A stretch of 64,000 nt of DNA from NCBI GenBank assembly GCA_965243835.1, contig OZ251578.1, forward strand, positions 930,001 through 994,000, in the 5' to 3' direction. How positions within the stretch are numbered: position 1 is the first letter of the stretch; every line of letters begins with the position of its first letter. Shown here piece by piece: positions 8,793-18,512 of this stretch. A program made the translations under genes and the position numbers. Under the pieces are notes generated by a model, which did no database searches, was not told the DNA's origin, and saw nothing but the letters and a program-made list of their open reading frames with translations. The DNA is from G965202665 sp965243835. GTDB lineage: Bacteria > Actinomycetota > Acidimicrobiia > Spongiisociales > Spongiisociaceae.

Positions 8793-10010
8793 GTGAACAC
8801 TTGCGACGTAGCCGTCATCGGCGCTGGCCCGGCCGGGGCGGCCGCCGCTGTCACCGCCGCCCGCCGGGGGGCGGAAACGGTGATGTTCGAGCGGGCCGGA
8901 TACGGGCGGGACAAGGCGTGCGGGGACGGCCTCACCCCCCGGGCGGTGGGCGCGTTGCGCGACTTGGGGATAGGGATGGACGGCTCCCATCCCATACGGG
9001 GACTGCGGATGATCGCCGGGCGCACCGAGCGGGTGCTGCCCTGGCCGGAAACCTCCCGCTTCCCTTCGCAGGGCGCGGTGTGGCCCCGCCGCCGGTTGGA
9101 CGCCGCCCTGGCGGACGCGGCCGCCGCGGCCGGGGCGCGTATTTTTTGGAACACCGAGGCCCTGCCGATGTCGGATGGGGGGCTGGTGACCGGGGTGCGG
9201 GCCGGAGGGGAGGAGTGGCGGGCCGGGTTGGTGGTGGTCGCCGCCGGGGCCCCCGGCAAAGCGGCCCGCATGCTGGGGGCGGTGCGGGAGGAGTCGGAGC
9301 CCTACGGGCTGGCCATCCGCAGTTACGTGGAATCCCCCCGGCACGACGAAGAGTTTCTGGAGGCGAAGCTGACGATGAACGACGAGGCCGGCGCTTCAGT
9401 GCCCGGTTACGGGTGGCTGTTCCCGGCGGGGGACGGAACCGTCAACATAGGGGTGGGGGCGTTGTCCACCATGCGCAGTTTCAAAAGATTGAACCTCAAC
9501 AACCTGCTGGATTTGTATCACCGCTCGGTGCGGGAAAGGTGGGGGGCGGGCGGGTTTTTGACCAAGCCGCGGGCGTGGCGGTTGCCGATGAGCGCCGGGA
9601 GACGGCACGGTCCGGGATGGGTGGCGGTGGGGGACGCGGCCGGCCTCATCAACCCGATGAACGGGGAGGGGATCGACTACGGCCTGGAGTCGGGAATGCT
9701 GGCCGCCGACCTGTTTGCGTCCGACCCGGCCCGCGCGGCGGAGCGCTACGACGCGGCGGTGGGGGAGAGGTTCGACGCTTTCTTGCGCACCGGCCGGCGA
9801 TTTTCGTTCCTGATCGGCCATCCGCGGATTCTGCGCTCCGGATTGCGGTTGGCGGTGGGAACGCAGGCCGTGGCCGACATCACCTTGCGGGTGATGGGCA
9901 ATCTGGTGGATTCGGAAACCCCGGGCGCGGCCGGGCGGGTGTTGTCCGCAACCGACCGGGTCCTGGCCGCGTTCGACCCGCTGTTGCGCCGCACCCGCGC
10001 CCGCGGATAG
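8793..10010 (+). CDS. Geranylgeranyl-reductase-family FAD oxidoreductase
   Basis: A 405-residue flavoprotein. DVAVIGAGPAGAAAAVTAARRG at residues 5-26 is the Rossmann FAD motif; KACGDGLTPRAV (about 48-59) is the PxxYxWxFP-family C-x-D/G signature region; GWVAVGDAAGLINPMNGEGI (about 275-294) is the second FAD-binding GD motif. Relatives reduce isoprenoid chains (geranylgeranyl groups, menaquinone side chains) or related lipids; which is unknown here. Start is a GTG immediately before the FAD motif. A short copy of its 3' end follows at about 10046-10090. Confidence 0.85.
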   Translation: MNTCDVAVIGAGPAGAAAAVTAARRGAETVMFERAGYGRDKACGDGLTPRAVGALRDLGIGMDGSHPIRGLRMIAGRTERVLPWPETSRFPSQGAVWPRRRLDAALADAAAAAGARIFWNTEALPMSDGGLVTGVRAGGEEWRAGLVVVAAGAPGKAARMLGAVREESEPYGLAIRSYVESPRHDEEFLEAKLTMNDEAGASVPGYGWLFPAGDGTVNIGVGALSTMRSFKRLNLNNLLDLYHRSVRERWGAGGFLTKPRAWRLPMSAGRRHGPGWVAVGDAAGLINPMNGEGIDYGLESGMLAADLFASDPARAAERYDAAVGERFDAFLRTGRRFSFLIGHPRILRSGLRLAVGTQAVADITLRVMGNLVDSETPGAAGRVLSATDRVLAAFDPLLRRTRARG

Positions 10011-12150
10011 CCGCCTACATGCATGCCGGTCGGCTGTTTGGGGTTGCCGTGTTCGTTGCATCGCACCCCGTCGCTCGCGGATAGCCGTCGCCCCTGTCCG
10101 TTACCGGCTTGATTTTCGGCGGGGCGTTGCCGTATTTCCCTATTTTCTTTTCGCGACTTAGATTCGCTTTTCGCGTTCTCAAACTTTTTCAAAATTTTTG
10201 GGGGCCCGCCCGCCCCCGCTCCCGCCCACCCACAGTTTAAGGGCGTTTTTTGGAAATTCAAGAGGGGCGTTTTTAGAGGGGTTGGGGGTTCCTGTTTCGG
10301 CGGGCGAATCCGGAGGAGACCGGGGTGAGTTTTATAAGGTTGGGAAAAGAGGCCCGCTGGTTCCCCCGGATAGGGGTTGCGGCCGGCGGAGTTATGCGGG
10401 GGGACTGGACCGTTGGCGATGTCCTCTCCGGCGTCTTGGGAGAGGTCTTGGCGCGCGGCGCGCGGCCGGGCAGATGTTGAGGTAGTTGTTCTTTGGGTTC
10501 GTATCGCGGGTTGAAACCCGGGGAGCGGGGTTGGGAATAGAGATCGATCGGGAAGCGGCGAATGGTAGTGAAGTGTCGGGTGTCTGTTCACTCGAGCGTT
10601 CCCCCCGCCCGATGGTTTCCTGGCTGGGTTTCCCGGTGGCTTCTCGGCCGGGTTGGCGTTCGCTCCACCGCCTTCACCGACCCTCCAACGGCGTACTGCC
10701 CGAGAAGTTTTCAGCCAGGGTTGCTTTTCGCGGTTTAGGTTTGGTTTTCGCGTTCTCGGACTTTTTCAAATTTTTGGGGGGCCCGCCCGCCCCCGCGCCC
10801 GCCCACCCACAGTTTAAGAGGTTTTTTTGAAAATTCAAGAGGGTCGTTTTTTGAGGGGTTGGAGGGTTCCTGTTTCGGCGGGGCGAAGCCGGAGGAGAGC
10901 GGGGTGGGTTTTTTAGGTTGGGAATGAGTCCCGCTGGTTCGCCGGGGTGGGGTCTTGGCGCGTGGCGTATGGGGGATTGAACCGCCCCGGCGTGTTGGGC
11001 GAGCCTTGGCGCGGGGCGTGTGGGGGCCGGGTGGATGTTTGGGTTCGTCCCGCGGCTTGGAACCCGGGGAGCGGGGGGATCGACCTTGATCGAGAAACGG
11101 ACGAATGGAGGTGAAGGATCGGGGCGCCTGTTTCCCTCGAACGTTTCTCCCGTCCGATGGTTTCCTGGCTGTGTTTCCCGGTGGCTTCTCGGCCGGGTTG
11201 GCGTTCGCTCCACCGCCTTCACCAACCCTCCAACGGAGTGCCGTCCGATGGGTTTTCAGTTTGGTTTGCTTTTCGCGGTTTAGGTTTGGTTTTCGCGTTC
11301 TCGGACTTTTTCAAATTTTTGGGGGGCCCGCCCGCCCCCGCGCCCGCCCACCCACAGTTTAAGGGGTTTTTTGGAAATTCAAGAGGGTCGTTTTTTTTGA
11401 GGGGTTGGGGTGGTTGACCGGGAACGGGCTAGTCGGGCTGGCGAAGAGAATTCAAGAGGGTCGTTTTTTGAGGGGTTGGAGGGTTCCTGTTTCGGCGGGG
11501 CGAAGCCGGAGGAGGGCGGGGTGGGTTTTTTTAGGTTGGGAATGAGGTCCGCTGGTTCGCCGGGGTGGGGTCTTGGCGCGTGGCGTATGGGGGATTGAAC
11601 CGCCCCGGCGTGTTGGGCGAGCCTTGGCGCGGGGCGTGTGGGGGCCGGGTGGATGTTTGGGTTCGTCCCGCGGCTTGGAACCCGGGAACCGGGTCGGCAA
11701 TCGAGCTGGGTCGAGAAGCGGGCGAATGGGGGTGAAGGGTCGGGCGCCTGTTCACTCGAGCGTTCCGCCGTCCGATGGTTTCTGGTTGGGGTTTCTCGAT
11801 GCGCTCAGTTCCCGCAGGGACGTTTTGGGGGAACAAGGACCGTCCGGATGGTTTCCTGGTTGGGTTTCCCGTGAGGCTCTCAGCCGGGTTTGCGTTTGCT
11901 ACTCTGCCTACACCTACCCCTCCAACGGAGTGTCGCCCGATGGGTTTTCAGTTTGGTTTGCTTTTCGCGGTTTAGATTTGGTTTTCGCGTTCTCGGACCT
12001 TTTCAAATTTTTTGGGGGGCCCGCCCGCCCCCGCGCCCGCCCACCCACAGTTTAAGGGGGTTTTTTTGGAAATTCAAGGGGGTTATTTTTAGGGGGGTTA
12101 GGGTGGTTGACCGGGAACGGATAGTCGGGCTGGCGAGGAGAATTCAAGAG
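10011..12150 (+). repeat. Intergenic repeat array A (about 2.1 kb, no gene)
   Basis: It begins with an eroded copy of the preceding gene's end (GCCGTGTTCG...CGCGGATAGCCG, 10046-10090). Then four copies of a core element follow in plus orientation: an AT-rich part with TTTTCGCGTTCTC and CTTTTTCAAATTTTT, a G/C-rich block GGGGGGCCCGCCCGCCCCCG, and CCCACAGTTTAAG. The CACAGTTTAA landmark sits at 10231, 10808, 11353 and 12046 (steps 577, 545, 693). Between cores are long repeated spacers (for example the block with TGGTTTCCTGGCTGGGTTTCC at 10614 and a near copy at 11158). Protein-like readings here are low-complexity shadows. Confidence 0.85.
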
Positions 12151-12274
12151 GCTTGGTTTTGTGGGGCGGCGGGGATGGTCGCGGTCGCCCGCGGCGGCCG
12201 GCGGCGACGGGTGGTTGGCGATTTTCGGCGGGCGGGGCGGGAGGGCGGATTTCGGCGCGGCGGCCGGTTTCTGC

Positions 12275-12280
12275 TATCAT
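12275..12280 (+). promoter_or_regulatory. Possible -10 element (TATCAT) upstream of the ABC ATPase gene
   Basis: TATCAT lies 42 nt before the ATG of the MalK-like gene, just after array A ends. No convincing -35 partner was found. A GGAG ribosome site at 12310 supports a leadered transcript. Confidence 0.3.
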
Positions 12281-12321
12281 TCGCGCTCTCGGCGTCGGAT
12301 GCGAGCATTGGAGTGACAACA

Positions 12322-13512
12322 ATGGCGGGAATAACCTTTGACACGGTCGGCAAGATATACGGCGACGACACGCGCGCCATCGCCGACGTGAGCATTGACG
12401 TGGAGGACGGCGAGTTCGTGGTGCTCGTCGGGCCCTCCGGATGCGGCAAGTCCACTTTGTTGCGGATGGTGGCCGGGTTGGAGGACATCACCGAAGGCCG
12501 CATCAAAATCGGCGACCGGGTGGTCAACGACGTCGCCCCCAAAGACCGGGACATCGCCATGGTGTTCCAGAACTACGCCCTCTACCCGCATATGTCGGTG
12601 CGCGACAACATGTCGTTCGGGCTCAAACTGCGCAACACCCCCAAAAAAGAAATCGCCGAGCGGGTGGAGGAAGCGGCCCGCATCCTGGAAATTACTGAAT
12701 ACCTGAACCGCAAGCCGCGGGCCCTGTCCGGCGGTCAGCGGCAACGGGTGGCGATGGGGCGGGCCATTGTGCGGGAACCGGCCGCGTTCCTGATGGACGA
12801 GCCCCTGTCCAACCTGGACGCCAAACTGCGGGTGCAGATGCGCTCCGAACTCGGACTGCTGCACTCCCGGTTGGAAACCACCACCCTGTATGTGACCCAT
12901 GACCAGGTGGAGGCGATGACGATGGGCGATCGGGTGGCGGTGCTGAAAGCCATCTCCTCCGAGGAGTCCAACCTGCAGCAGATCGCCGCCCCCCGGGAGC
13001 TGTACGACAATCCGGTCAACCTGTTCGTGGCCGGGTTCATCGGGTCGCCGGCCATGAACTTCGTATACGCCTCCGCCGCCGCCAACGGGAACGAAACCCG
13101 ACTCAACTTCGGCCCCCACGCCCTGGCGGTCGCCCCCTCCGACCTGCCGGCGGCCCTGGCCGGCCGGGCCGGGGAGGAAGTGGTGATGGGAGTGCGCCCC
13201 GAAGCCTTCGAGATCCGGTCCGCGGCGGGGACGGGCGGCTCCTCCATCACCGTGCAAGTCAACCTGGTGGAGCAACTCGGTTCGGAGGCGTTCGTGCATT
13301 TCACGGTCCCCACGCCGCCGGTGGTCACCGCCGACATCGAAGCCCTGCTGGCCGACGAAGGGGCCGACACCTCCTCCCTGGGCGACGAAACCAAGTTCAC
13401 GGCCCGGGTCAACCCCGACCACGCCCCGGCGGTGGGAGGGCCGGCCGAGCTGGTGGTGGACACCGCCAAACTGCACTTCTTCGACAAGGAAACCGGCGAC
13501 GTCCTCAAGTAA
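12322..13512 (+). CDS. MalK/UgpC-family ABC transporter ATP-binding protein
   Basis: A 396-residue ATPase of a carbohydrate-type importer. Walker A GPSGCGKST is near residues 38-46, the Q-loop follows in VFQNYALYPHMSV, the signature LSGGQRQRVAMGRAI is near 135-149, Walker B with FLMDEPLSNLD near 155-165, and the switch His in YVTHDQVEAMTMGDRV. The C-terminal ~150 residues are the TOBE/MalK regulatory domain (VMGVRPEAFEI, LVEQLGSEAFVHF). Shared ATPases of this type often serve several permeases; no permease or binding protein is next to it. ATG 12322 with GGAG 8 nt upstream was chosen; the open frame extends upstream into array A without coding character. Confidence 0.9.
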   Translation: MAGITFDTVGKIYGDDTRAIADVSIDVEDGEFVVLVGPSGCGKSTLLRMVAGLEDITEGRIKIGDRVVNDVAPKDRDIAMVFQNYALYPHMSVRDNMSFGLKLRNTPKKEIAERVEEAARILEITEYLNRKPRALSGGQRQRVAMGRAIVREPAAFLMDEPLSNLDAKLRVQMRSELGLLHSRLETTTLYVTHDQVEAMTMGDRVAVLKAISSEESNLQQIAAPRELYDNPVNLFVAGFIGSPAMNFVYASAAANGNETRLNFGPHALAVAPSDLPAALAGRAGEEVVMGVRPEAFEIRSAAGTGGSSITVQVNLVEQLGSEAFVHFTVPTPPVVTADIEALLADEGADTSSLGDETKFTARVNPDHAPAVGGPAELVVDTAKLHFFDKETGDVLK

Positions 13513-13581
13513 CCGCAGGCGCCGCCCCCGGCGGACGGTAACCGTTTCCTCCCGACCCTTGTCTAAAAGATTGCGGGAAAT

Positions 13582-13600
13582 ACCGCGCCGCGCGGTTTTA
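13582..13600 (+). terminator. Short hairpin with T tail after the ABC ATPase gene
   Basis: A 6-bp stem ACCGCG/CGCGGT with a 3-nt loop is followed by TTTA, about 70 bp after the stop at 13512. It could act as a weak terminator. Confidence 0.4.
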
Positions 13601-13676
13601 GCCGACTAACCTGCGGTCCAGACGCCGTTCTGAGCGGGACGGCGCGATAATGATCCTATAGAGGAGGGAGGGATTT

Positions 13677-15017
13677 ATGGAATCCGGCTTGATGTCCTAT
13701 TTCAAGGTGTCCGAGCGCGGCTCCACGTTTGGTACCGAGATCCGGGCCGGGGTCACCACTTTCTTGGTGATGGCCTACATCCTGTTCGTGAACGCCAACA
13801 TTCTCGGCGAACTGGGCTCGATTGACTCCAACTTCAACGCCCCGTCCATTGCGGCGGCCACCGCCCTGATCGCAGGGATAATGACCATCGCCATGGGGGT
13901 GTTTTCCAACTATCCGATCGCCATGGCGGCCGGTTTGGGAATCAACGCGGCGGTGGCGTTCGGATTGGTGTTCGGTTCCGGTTTGAGTCCGGCCGGGGCC
14001 ATGGGCGTGATCTTCATGGAGGGCGTCCTGGTCACCGTGCTGGTGGTGCTGGGGTTGCGGGAAGCGGTGATGAAAGCCATTCCCGACAGCCTCAAATACG
14101 CCATCGGGGTCGGGATCGGGCTGTTCATCCTGTTCATCGGGTTCGTCAACGGCGGCCTGATCCGGCAGGGCGGGGCCATCGTCGAGTTCGTCAACCCCAA
14201 CTCCCGGGGGGCGGCCGTCACCCTGATCGGGCTTTTGATTGCGGTGATACTGATGAGCCTGCGGATAAAAGGGGCGATGATTATTACCATCGTCGCCACT
14301 ACCGCCGTGGCCTTGGCTATGAGCGTGGTGGAATGGCCGGATAGCATCAGCGCCTCGGTCAGCTTCGACACCCTGTTCCAAGTCGACCTGGCCAACTCGT
14401 TCGCCCAGCTGGGGGTGCTGGCGGCCATCCTGACCATTTTCACCTTTATGCTCACCGACTTTTTCGACACGATGGGCACGGCCACCGCCATCGCCGAGCA
14501 GGCCGGGCTGGTGGAGGAAAACGGGCGGATGCCCAAACTGTACTCCCTGCTTCTGGTGGACTCGCTGGGGGCGGCCCTGGGCGGGCTGGGGGGCGTCAGC
14601 TCCAACACCAGTTACATCGAAAGTTCGGCGGGCGTGGCCGAAGGCGGACGCACCGGACTGTCGTCGGTGGTGACCGGCATCCTGTTCCTGATCGCCATCG
14701 TGCTGTCGCCGCTGGCTCTGGTCGTTCCCGGCGAGGCCACCGCCCCGGTGCTGATCGTGATCGGATTCCTGATGGTCGGCCTGTTGCGGCACATCGACTT
14801 CACGGATCTGGAAGAAGGCTTCCCGGCGTTGCTGGCCGTCGTCCTTATGCCGTTGACCTACTCCATCACGGTGGGGATCGCGGCCGGTTTTGTGATGCAT
14901 TCGCTGATCAAGATCGTGAAAGGCAAGTGGGCGCAGATTCACCCGCTGATGTGGGTGGTGACCGTGGCCTGCGTGATCTTCTTCGCCCAAGAAGTGGTGA
15001 GCGGTTGGCTAAACTGA
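13677..15017 (+). CDS. NCS2-family purine permease (AzgA-like)
   Basis: A 446-residue integral membrane protein with about 12-14 hydrophobic segments. Family marks of the adenine/guanine/hypoxanthine group include EIRAGVTTFLVMAYILFVN (about 20-40), AAGLGINAAVAFGLV (about 80-94), TDFFDTMGTATAIAEQ (about 260-276) and SSNTSYIESSAGVAEGGRTG (about 303-322), which carries the substrate-site residues. It most likely imports adenine or other purines with protons. A strong GAGGAGGGAGG ribosome site precedes ATG 13677. An adenine-deaminase-like gene lies 114 bp downstream, which fits a purine-salvage pair, though a terminator-like hairpin stands between them. Confidence 0.9.
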   Translation: MESGLMSYFKVSERGSTFGTEIRAGVTTFLVMAYILFVNANILGELGSIDSNFNAPSIAAATALIAGIMTIAMGVFSNYPIAMAAGLGINAAVAFGLVFGSGLSPAGAMGVIFMEGVLVTVLVVLGLREAVMKAIPDSLKYAIGVGIGLFILFIGFVNGGLIRQGGAIVEFVNPNSRGAAVTLIGLLIAVILMSLRIKGAMIITIVATTAVALAMSVVEWPDSISASVSFDTLFQVDLANSFAQLGVLAAILTIFTFMLTDFFDTMGTATAIAEQAGLVEENGRMPKLYSLLLVDSLGAALGGLGGVSSNTSYIESSAGVAEGGRTGLSSVVTGILFLIAIVLSPLALVVPGEATAPVLIVIGFLMVGLLRHIDFTDLEEGFPALLAVVLMPLTYSITVGIAAGFVMHSLIKIVKGKWAQIHPLMWVVTVACVIFFAQEVVSGWLN

Positions 15018-15042
15018 CCTACTTGTTGGTTGCGTGAAACAG

Positions 15043-15076
15043 GCGAGGGCGTCCCATGGGCGCCCTCGCTTCCTTT
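15043..15076 (+). terminator. Terminator after the purine permease gene
   Basis: A perfect 9-bp inverted repeat (GCGAGGGCG at 15043-15051 with CGCCCTCGC at 15061-15069, 9-nt loop) is followed by TTCCTTT. It stands 26 bp past the permease stop. Confidence 0.7.
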
Positions 15077-15131
15077 AACATGGGGATGACGCCGGGGGAC
15101 CGGCGCCGCGCGACGGCGGAGGAGGGCCGCT

Positions 15132-16139
15132 ATGGAAAAGTTCATTAGGGGGTTGCCGAAGGTGGAGATGCACATCCACATCGAGGGTTCGCTGGAGCCG
15201 GAGATGATGTTGGAGATGGCGGCGCGCAACGGGACGGACGTCGGGTTCGGGTCGGTGGAGGAAGCGAAGCGGGCCTACCGGTTTGAGAACCTGCAGTCGT
15301 TTCTGGACATCTACTACCGGGCGGCGGCCGTGTTGCAAACCGAACGGGACTTCTACCAGCTGATGGCCGCCTACCTGCGCCGGGCGGCGGAGGACAACGT
15401 GCGGCACGCCGAGATTTTCTTCGACCCGCAGACCCACACCGAACGGGGAGTGGACATGGGTGCGGTAATAGGCGGGTTCCGCCGGGCGCAGGAGGAGGCG
15501 GAACCCCGCATCACCTCCGATCTCATAATGTGCTTCCTGCGGCACCTGTCCCCGGAGTCGGCGCTGGAAACTATGCGGGAGGCACGTCCCTATCTGCAAT
15601 ACATTTTGGGGGTGGGCTTGGATTCCGGGGAGCGGGGCCATCCCCCGGAGCCGTTCGCCCCCGCCTACCGGGAGGCGGTAGCGGCCGGTTTGCGGCCGGT
15701 GGCCCACGCCGGGGAGGAGGGCCCCGCCGAATACATTTGGGCGGCCCTGGACGTGCTGGGCGTGGAGCGGGTGGATCACGGGGTGCGGGCCGAGGACGAC
15801 CCGCGGCTGGTGGAACGGCTGGCCGCGGAGCGCATCCCGCTGACCATGTGCCCCCTGTCCAACCAGCGGTTGCAGGTGTTTCCCGACTTGGCCGACCACA
15901 ACCTGAAACGCCTGATGGACGCCGGGGCGCTGGTAACCGTCAACTCGGACGACCCGGCCTACTTCGGGGGATACGTGGCGGACAACTATCTGGCCATCGC
16001 CCGGGCCCTGAACCTGACCCGGGAGGACTTGACGCAGCTGGCCCGCAACTCGGCGGAGGCTTCTTTCCTGCCCGCCGCCCGCCGGGAGGCCCTGCGGGGG
16101 GAGATCGACCGTTACGTTTCCGGGGAGGGGCCGGGTTGA
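15132..16139 (+). CDS. Adenine deaminase-like (adenosine deaminase superfamily)
   Basis: The 335-residue TIM-barrel metal hydrolase has zinc ligands in PKVEMHIHIEGSLEPEM (HIH near residues 13-15), a catalytic VAHAGEEGPAEYIWAALD (about 193-210), VDHGVR (about 217-222) and NSDDPAYFGG (about 276-285). HAGEEGPxxYI and VGLDSGERGHPPE are typical of the Aah1/PA0148 group that deaminates adenine to hypoxanthine rather than adenosine; this distinction rests on recalled motifs. Its place next to an NCS2 purine permease supports adenine salvage. GGAGGAGGG precedes the ATG. It overlaps the next gene by 4 bp (TTGA). Confidence 0.85.
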   Translation: MEKFIRGLPKVEMHIHIEGSLEPEMMLEMAARNGTDVGFGSVEEAKRAYRFENLQSFLDIYYRAAAVLQTERDFYQLMAAYLRRAAEDNVRHAEIFFDPQTHTERGVDMGAVIGGFRRAQEEAEPRITSDLIMCFLRHLSPESALETMREARPYLQYILGVGLDSGERGHPPEPFAPAYREAVAAGLRPVAHAGEEGPAEYIWAALDVLGVERVDHGVRAEDDPRLVERLAAERIPLTMCPLSNQRLQVFPDLADHNLKRLMDAGALVTVNSDDPAYFGGYVADNYLAIARALNLTREDLTQLARNSAEASFLPAARREALRGEIDRYVSGEGPG

Positions 16140-16924
16140 CGTCGGACTACTGGGTTTCCGGCCCCCGGGCCACCCTGACCATCAACGACCCGGAGCGGCG
16201 CAACCCCCTGTCCGGGGAGGCGCTGGAGGGCCTGCTCCGGGGTTTGCGGGCGGCGGCCGCCGACCCGGAGGTGCGGGTGATCGTCGTCACCGGAGCGGGG
16301 GAGCGGGCCTTCTCCGCCGGGGGCGACCTGAGCGGCGGGTTCTTCGACGACCCGGTGGGACGGCACCGGATGCGGGGGCTGATCTCCGACGTGTTCCGGG
16401 CCATGCGCCGCGGCGGCAAGCCGATCATCGCCCGCGTCAACGGGCACGCCTTGGCGGGCGGGTTCGGTTTGGCGGCCGCCTGCGACATCGTGCTGGCGGC
16501 GGCGGACGCCAAACTGGGAACCACCGAAATCAAGGTCGGTCTGTGGCCCATGCAGATTTCGGCCGTGCTGCAGCGGCTGATGCCCGCCCGTCAAGCCTTG
16601 GAACTGTTCATGACCGGCCGCATTTTCGACGCCGCCGAGGGAGTGGAGCTGGGGGTGGTGACCAGGACGGCGGCCGACCTGGCCGGGTTGGACGCCCTGG
16701 TGGACGAGTACGCGGAGGTTCTGGCCCGCGCCCCGGCCGCGGCCATGCAACTGGGCCGGGACGCTTTCTACCTCATCCAGGATATGGGACTGGACCGGGC
16801 TTTGGACTATCTGCAAACCGGGCTGACCGCGGTGACGATGAGCGAAGAAGCCGGGGAGGGCGTGCGGGCTTTTCAGGAAAAACGCCCCCCGTCCTGGTCG
16901 GCGGGGGCGGGGCAAACCGGGTAG
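16136..16924 (+). CDS. Enoyl-CoA hydratase/isomerase-family protein
   Basis: A 262-residue crotonase-fold protein. RAFSAGGDLSGGFF (about 57-70) and GHALAGGFGLAAACDIVLA (about 103-121) form the CoA oxyanion hole; the second glutamate region reads GTTEIKVGLWPM (about 128-140). It probably acts on an acyl-CoA in fatty or aromatic acid breakdown, substrate unknown. Start TTG at 16136 overlaps the adenine deaminase stop, with GGGGAGGGG ahead of it, suggesting translational coupling. It converges on the TlpA-like gene, whose stop is 10 bp away. Confidence 0.85.
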   Translation: MTSDYWVSGPRATLTINDPERRNPLSGEALEGLLRGLRAAAADPEVRVIVVTGAGERAFSAGGDLSGGFFDDPVGRHRMRGLISDVFRAMRRGGKPIIARVNGHALAGGFGLAAACDIVLAAADAKLGTTEIKVGLWPMQISAVLQRLMPARQALELFMTGRIFDAAEGVELGVVTRTAADLAGLDALVDEYAEVLARAPAAAMQLGRDAFYLIQDMGLDRALDYLQTGLTAVTMSEEAGEGVRAFQEKRPPSWSAGAGQTG

Positions 16925-16934
16925 GGGCCGCCCC

Positions 16935-17573
16935 TCAGAAGTCGTAGTCGATGAAAGCCTGCAGGACGGCGGCGGTCACCTCCCCCTGAATCTGGCGCAC
17001 CACCGTTCCCCGCGCGTCGATCAGGTAGGTGGTGGGCAGTCCCACGAACGGAAAAACCTCCGCCACCGGCCGCTCGTCGGCGATGCCCATCGGATAGGAG
17101 GCGCCGATTTCGGAGGCGAACCGTTGCGCGTCCGAGAAGCGGTCGTTGGCCGCCACCCCCGCGAAAGCCGCCTGCGGGTTGTCGTCCGCCACCCGGGAGA
17201 GGGCGGGTATTTCGTTGCGGCACGGCCCGCACCAACTGGCCCAGATGTTCAAAACCAGCGGCCGTCCGTCCTCGGCGAAGTGCCGGAGCAGGTCGAAACG
17301 CGTACCGTCGAACAGGGGGAAGGAAAAATCGGGGGCGGGTTCCCCGTACAGCATCCCCCGGGGAAACCGGGAAACGTCAAACCCCTCCGGGACGGCGCCC
17401 CCGCCTCCCGCGACCGGTTCCTCCCGTTCCCGGGTGATGAAGAGCGCCGAAGTCAGCAACGCCGCCGCCAGGACCGCAACCACCGCCGTCCGGCTCCGCC
17501 AACCCGGTTCGCCCCCCGCCTGGTCCGCGGGCGGCGGCTTCTCCAAGGCGGGCGGCGGGTCGGAGTCGGTCAT
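16935..17573 (-). CDS. TlpA/ResA-like membrane-anchored thioredoxin
   Basis: The 212-residue protein has a Pro-rich cytoplasmic start, one membrane segment (about 29-46), then an extracytoplasmic thioredoxin domain with the redox motif WCGPC (residues 114-118, within LNIWASWCGPCRNEIPAL) and the cis-Pro loop VGLPTTYLID. This is the layout of thiol-disulfide reductases that reduce apocytochrome c or other exported Cys proteins. No cytochrome-maturation gene is next to it, so the client is unknown. Confidence 0.88.
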   Translation of the reverse strand: MTDSDPPPALEKPPPADQAGGEPGWRSRTAVVAVLAAALLTSALFITREREEPVAGGGGAVPEGFDVSRFPRGMLYGEPAPDFSFPLFDGTRFDLLRHFAEDGRPLVLNIWASWCGPCRNEIPALSRVADDNPQAAFAGVAANDRFSDAQRFASEIGASYPMGIADERPVAEVFPFVGLPTTYLIDARGTVVRQIQGEVTAAVLQAFIDYDF

Positions 17574-17675
17574 TTGACCCGAAGATTACCCTGCGGATGC
17601 GACATAAAGTCGGCGACGGACTACCATCGGGATAGTCGGATGTCAACCGACCGCCGGAAGAAAGGAAAACAAGCG

Positions 17676-18461
17676 ATGCCGACGCGCGACAGCAACCCCG
17701 CGGGGGGTCCGGGATGGGTGGATCTGGCCGCCGCCGACGCCGGGGGAGCCAAAGAGTTTTACGCAGGCCTCTTCGGATGGGAGTGGCGGGACGTGCCCGG
17801 CCCGGACGGGGGCGTGATGTATTCCATGAGTTCGCTGGACGGGCGTCTGGTAGCGGGGCTGTCGCAGATCACCCCGGAGATGGGGGATGTTCCCACCGCG
17901 TGGAACACGTATTTCATAACCGACTCGGCGGACGGGTCGCACGCCGCGGCCGAGGCGGCCGGGGGCTCCGCGCTGATGCCCCCCACCGACATTACGGATT
18001 CGGGGCGAATGGCGTTTATGCTCGACGACCAGGGGGCGGCCTTCGGCTTGTGGGAGCCGCGCGCCCACCGGGGAATGGAGGTGGTGATGGAACCGGGTGC
18101 CTACCGTTGGGGGGAGTTGATCGTTCCCGACCTGGAGCGGGCGGAGCGTTTCTACGGGGCGGTGTTCGGCTGGGAGACGGGGGACGCCCCCTCCGGCGAC
18201 GGGCCGGTCTACAAGTTGTGGATGCGGGACGGCGAAGCGGTCGCCGGCCTGATGGAGCCGCCCGCGCCGGACATTCCCAACTGCTGGACGGTTTACTTCG
18301 GGATCGCCGACAGCGCCGCCGCTTCGCAAAAGACCGTCCAGTTGGGCGGACGGGTTATGCGGGAGACTTTCCCCACCCCCGGCGGCGACCTCACCGTCCT
18401 GCAAGATCCGCAAGGCGGAGTGTTTTCCATTCTGCAGACGGGGCAGCCCCCGCCTGCTTGA
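17676..18461 (+). CDS. Two-domain VOC (glyoxalase-like) protein, first paralogue
   Basis: A 261-residue protein made of two VOC modules: residues about 10-125 (PGWVDLAAADAGGAKEFYAGLFGW) and about 135-258 (RWGELIVPDLERAERFYGAVFGW). Each half has the bab-bb glyoxalase repeat with ending strands like DPQGGVFSILQ. The layout matches the mycobacterial CFP-30B group; no catalytic activity can be assigned. ATG 17676 follows AAAGGA with about 8 nt spacing. The neighbour at 18513 is a paralogue with matching motifs, so the pair arose by duplication. Confidence 0.85.
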   Translation: MPTRDSNPAGGPGWVDLAAADAGGAKEFYAGLFGWEWRDVPGPDGGVMYSMSSLDGRLVAGLSQITPEMGDVPTAWNTYFITDSADGSHAAAEAAGGSALMPPTDITDSGRMAFMLDDQGAAFGLWEPRAHRGMEVVMEPGAYRWGELIVPDLERAERFYGAVFGWETGDAPSGDGPVYKLWMRDGEAVAGLMEPPAPDIPNCWTVYFGIADSAAASQKTVQLGGRVMRETFPTPGGDLTVLQDPQGGVFSILQTGQPPPA

Positions 18462-18512
18462 TACTCCGACCAGAACCCCCGACCAGAACCCCCGACAGAA
18501 AGAGAGAAAACA

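Noticed and set aside
10085..12150. Several overlapping open frames in array A as genes
   Set aside because: They are Gly/Arg/Pro or Phe-rich shadows of repeated G/C-rich DNA, lack ribosome sites and repeat with the array unit.
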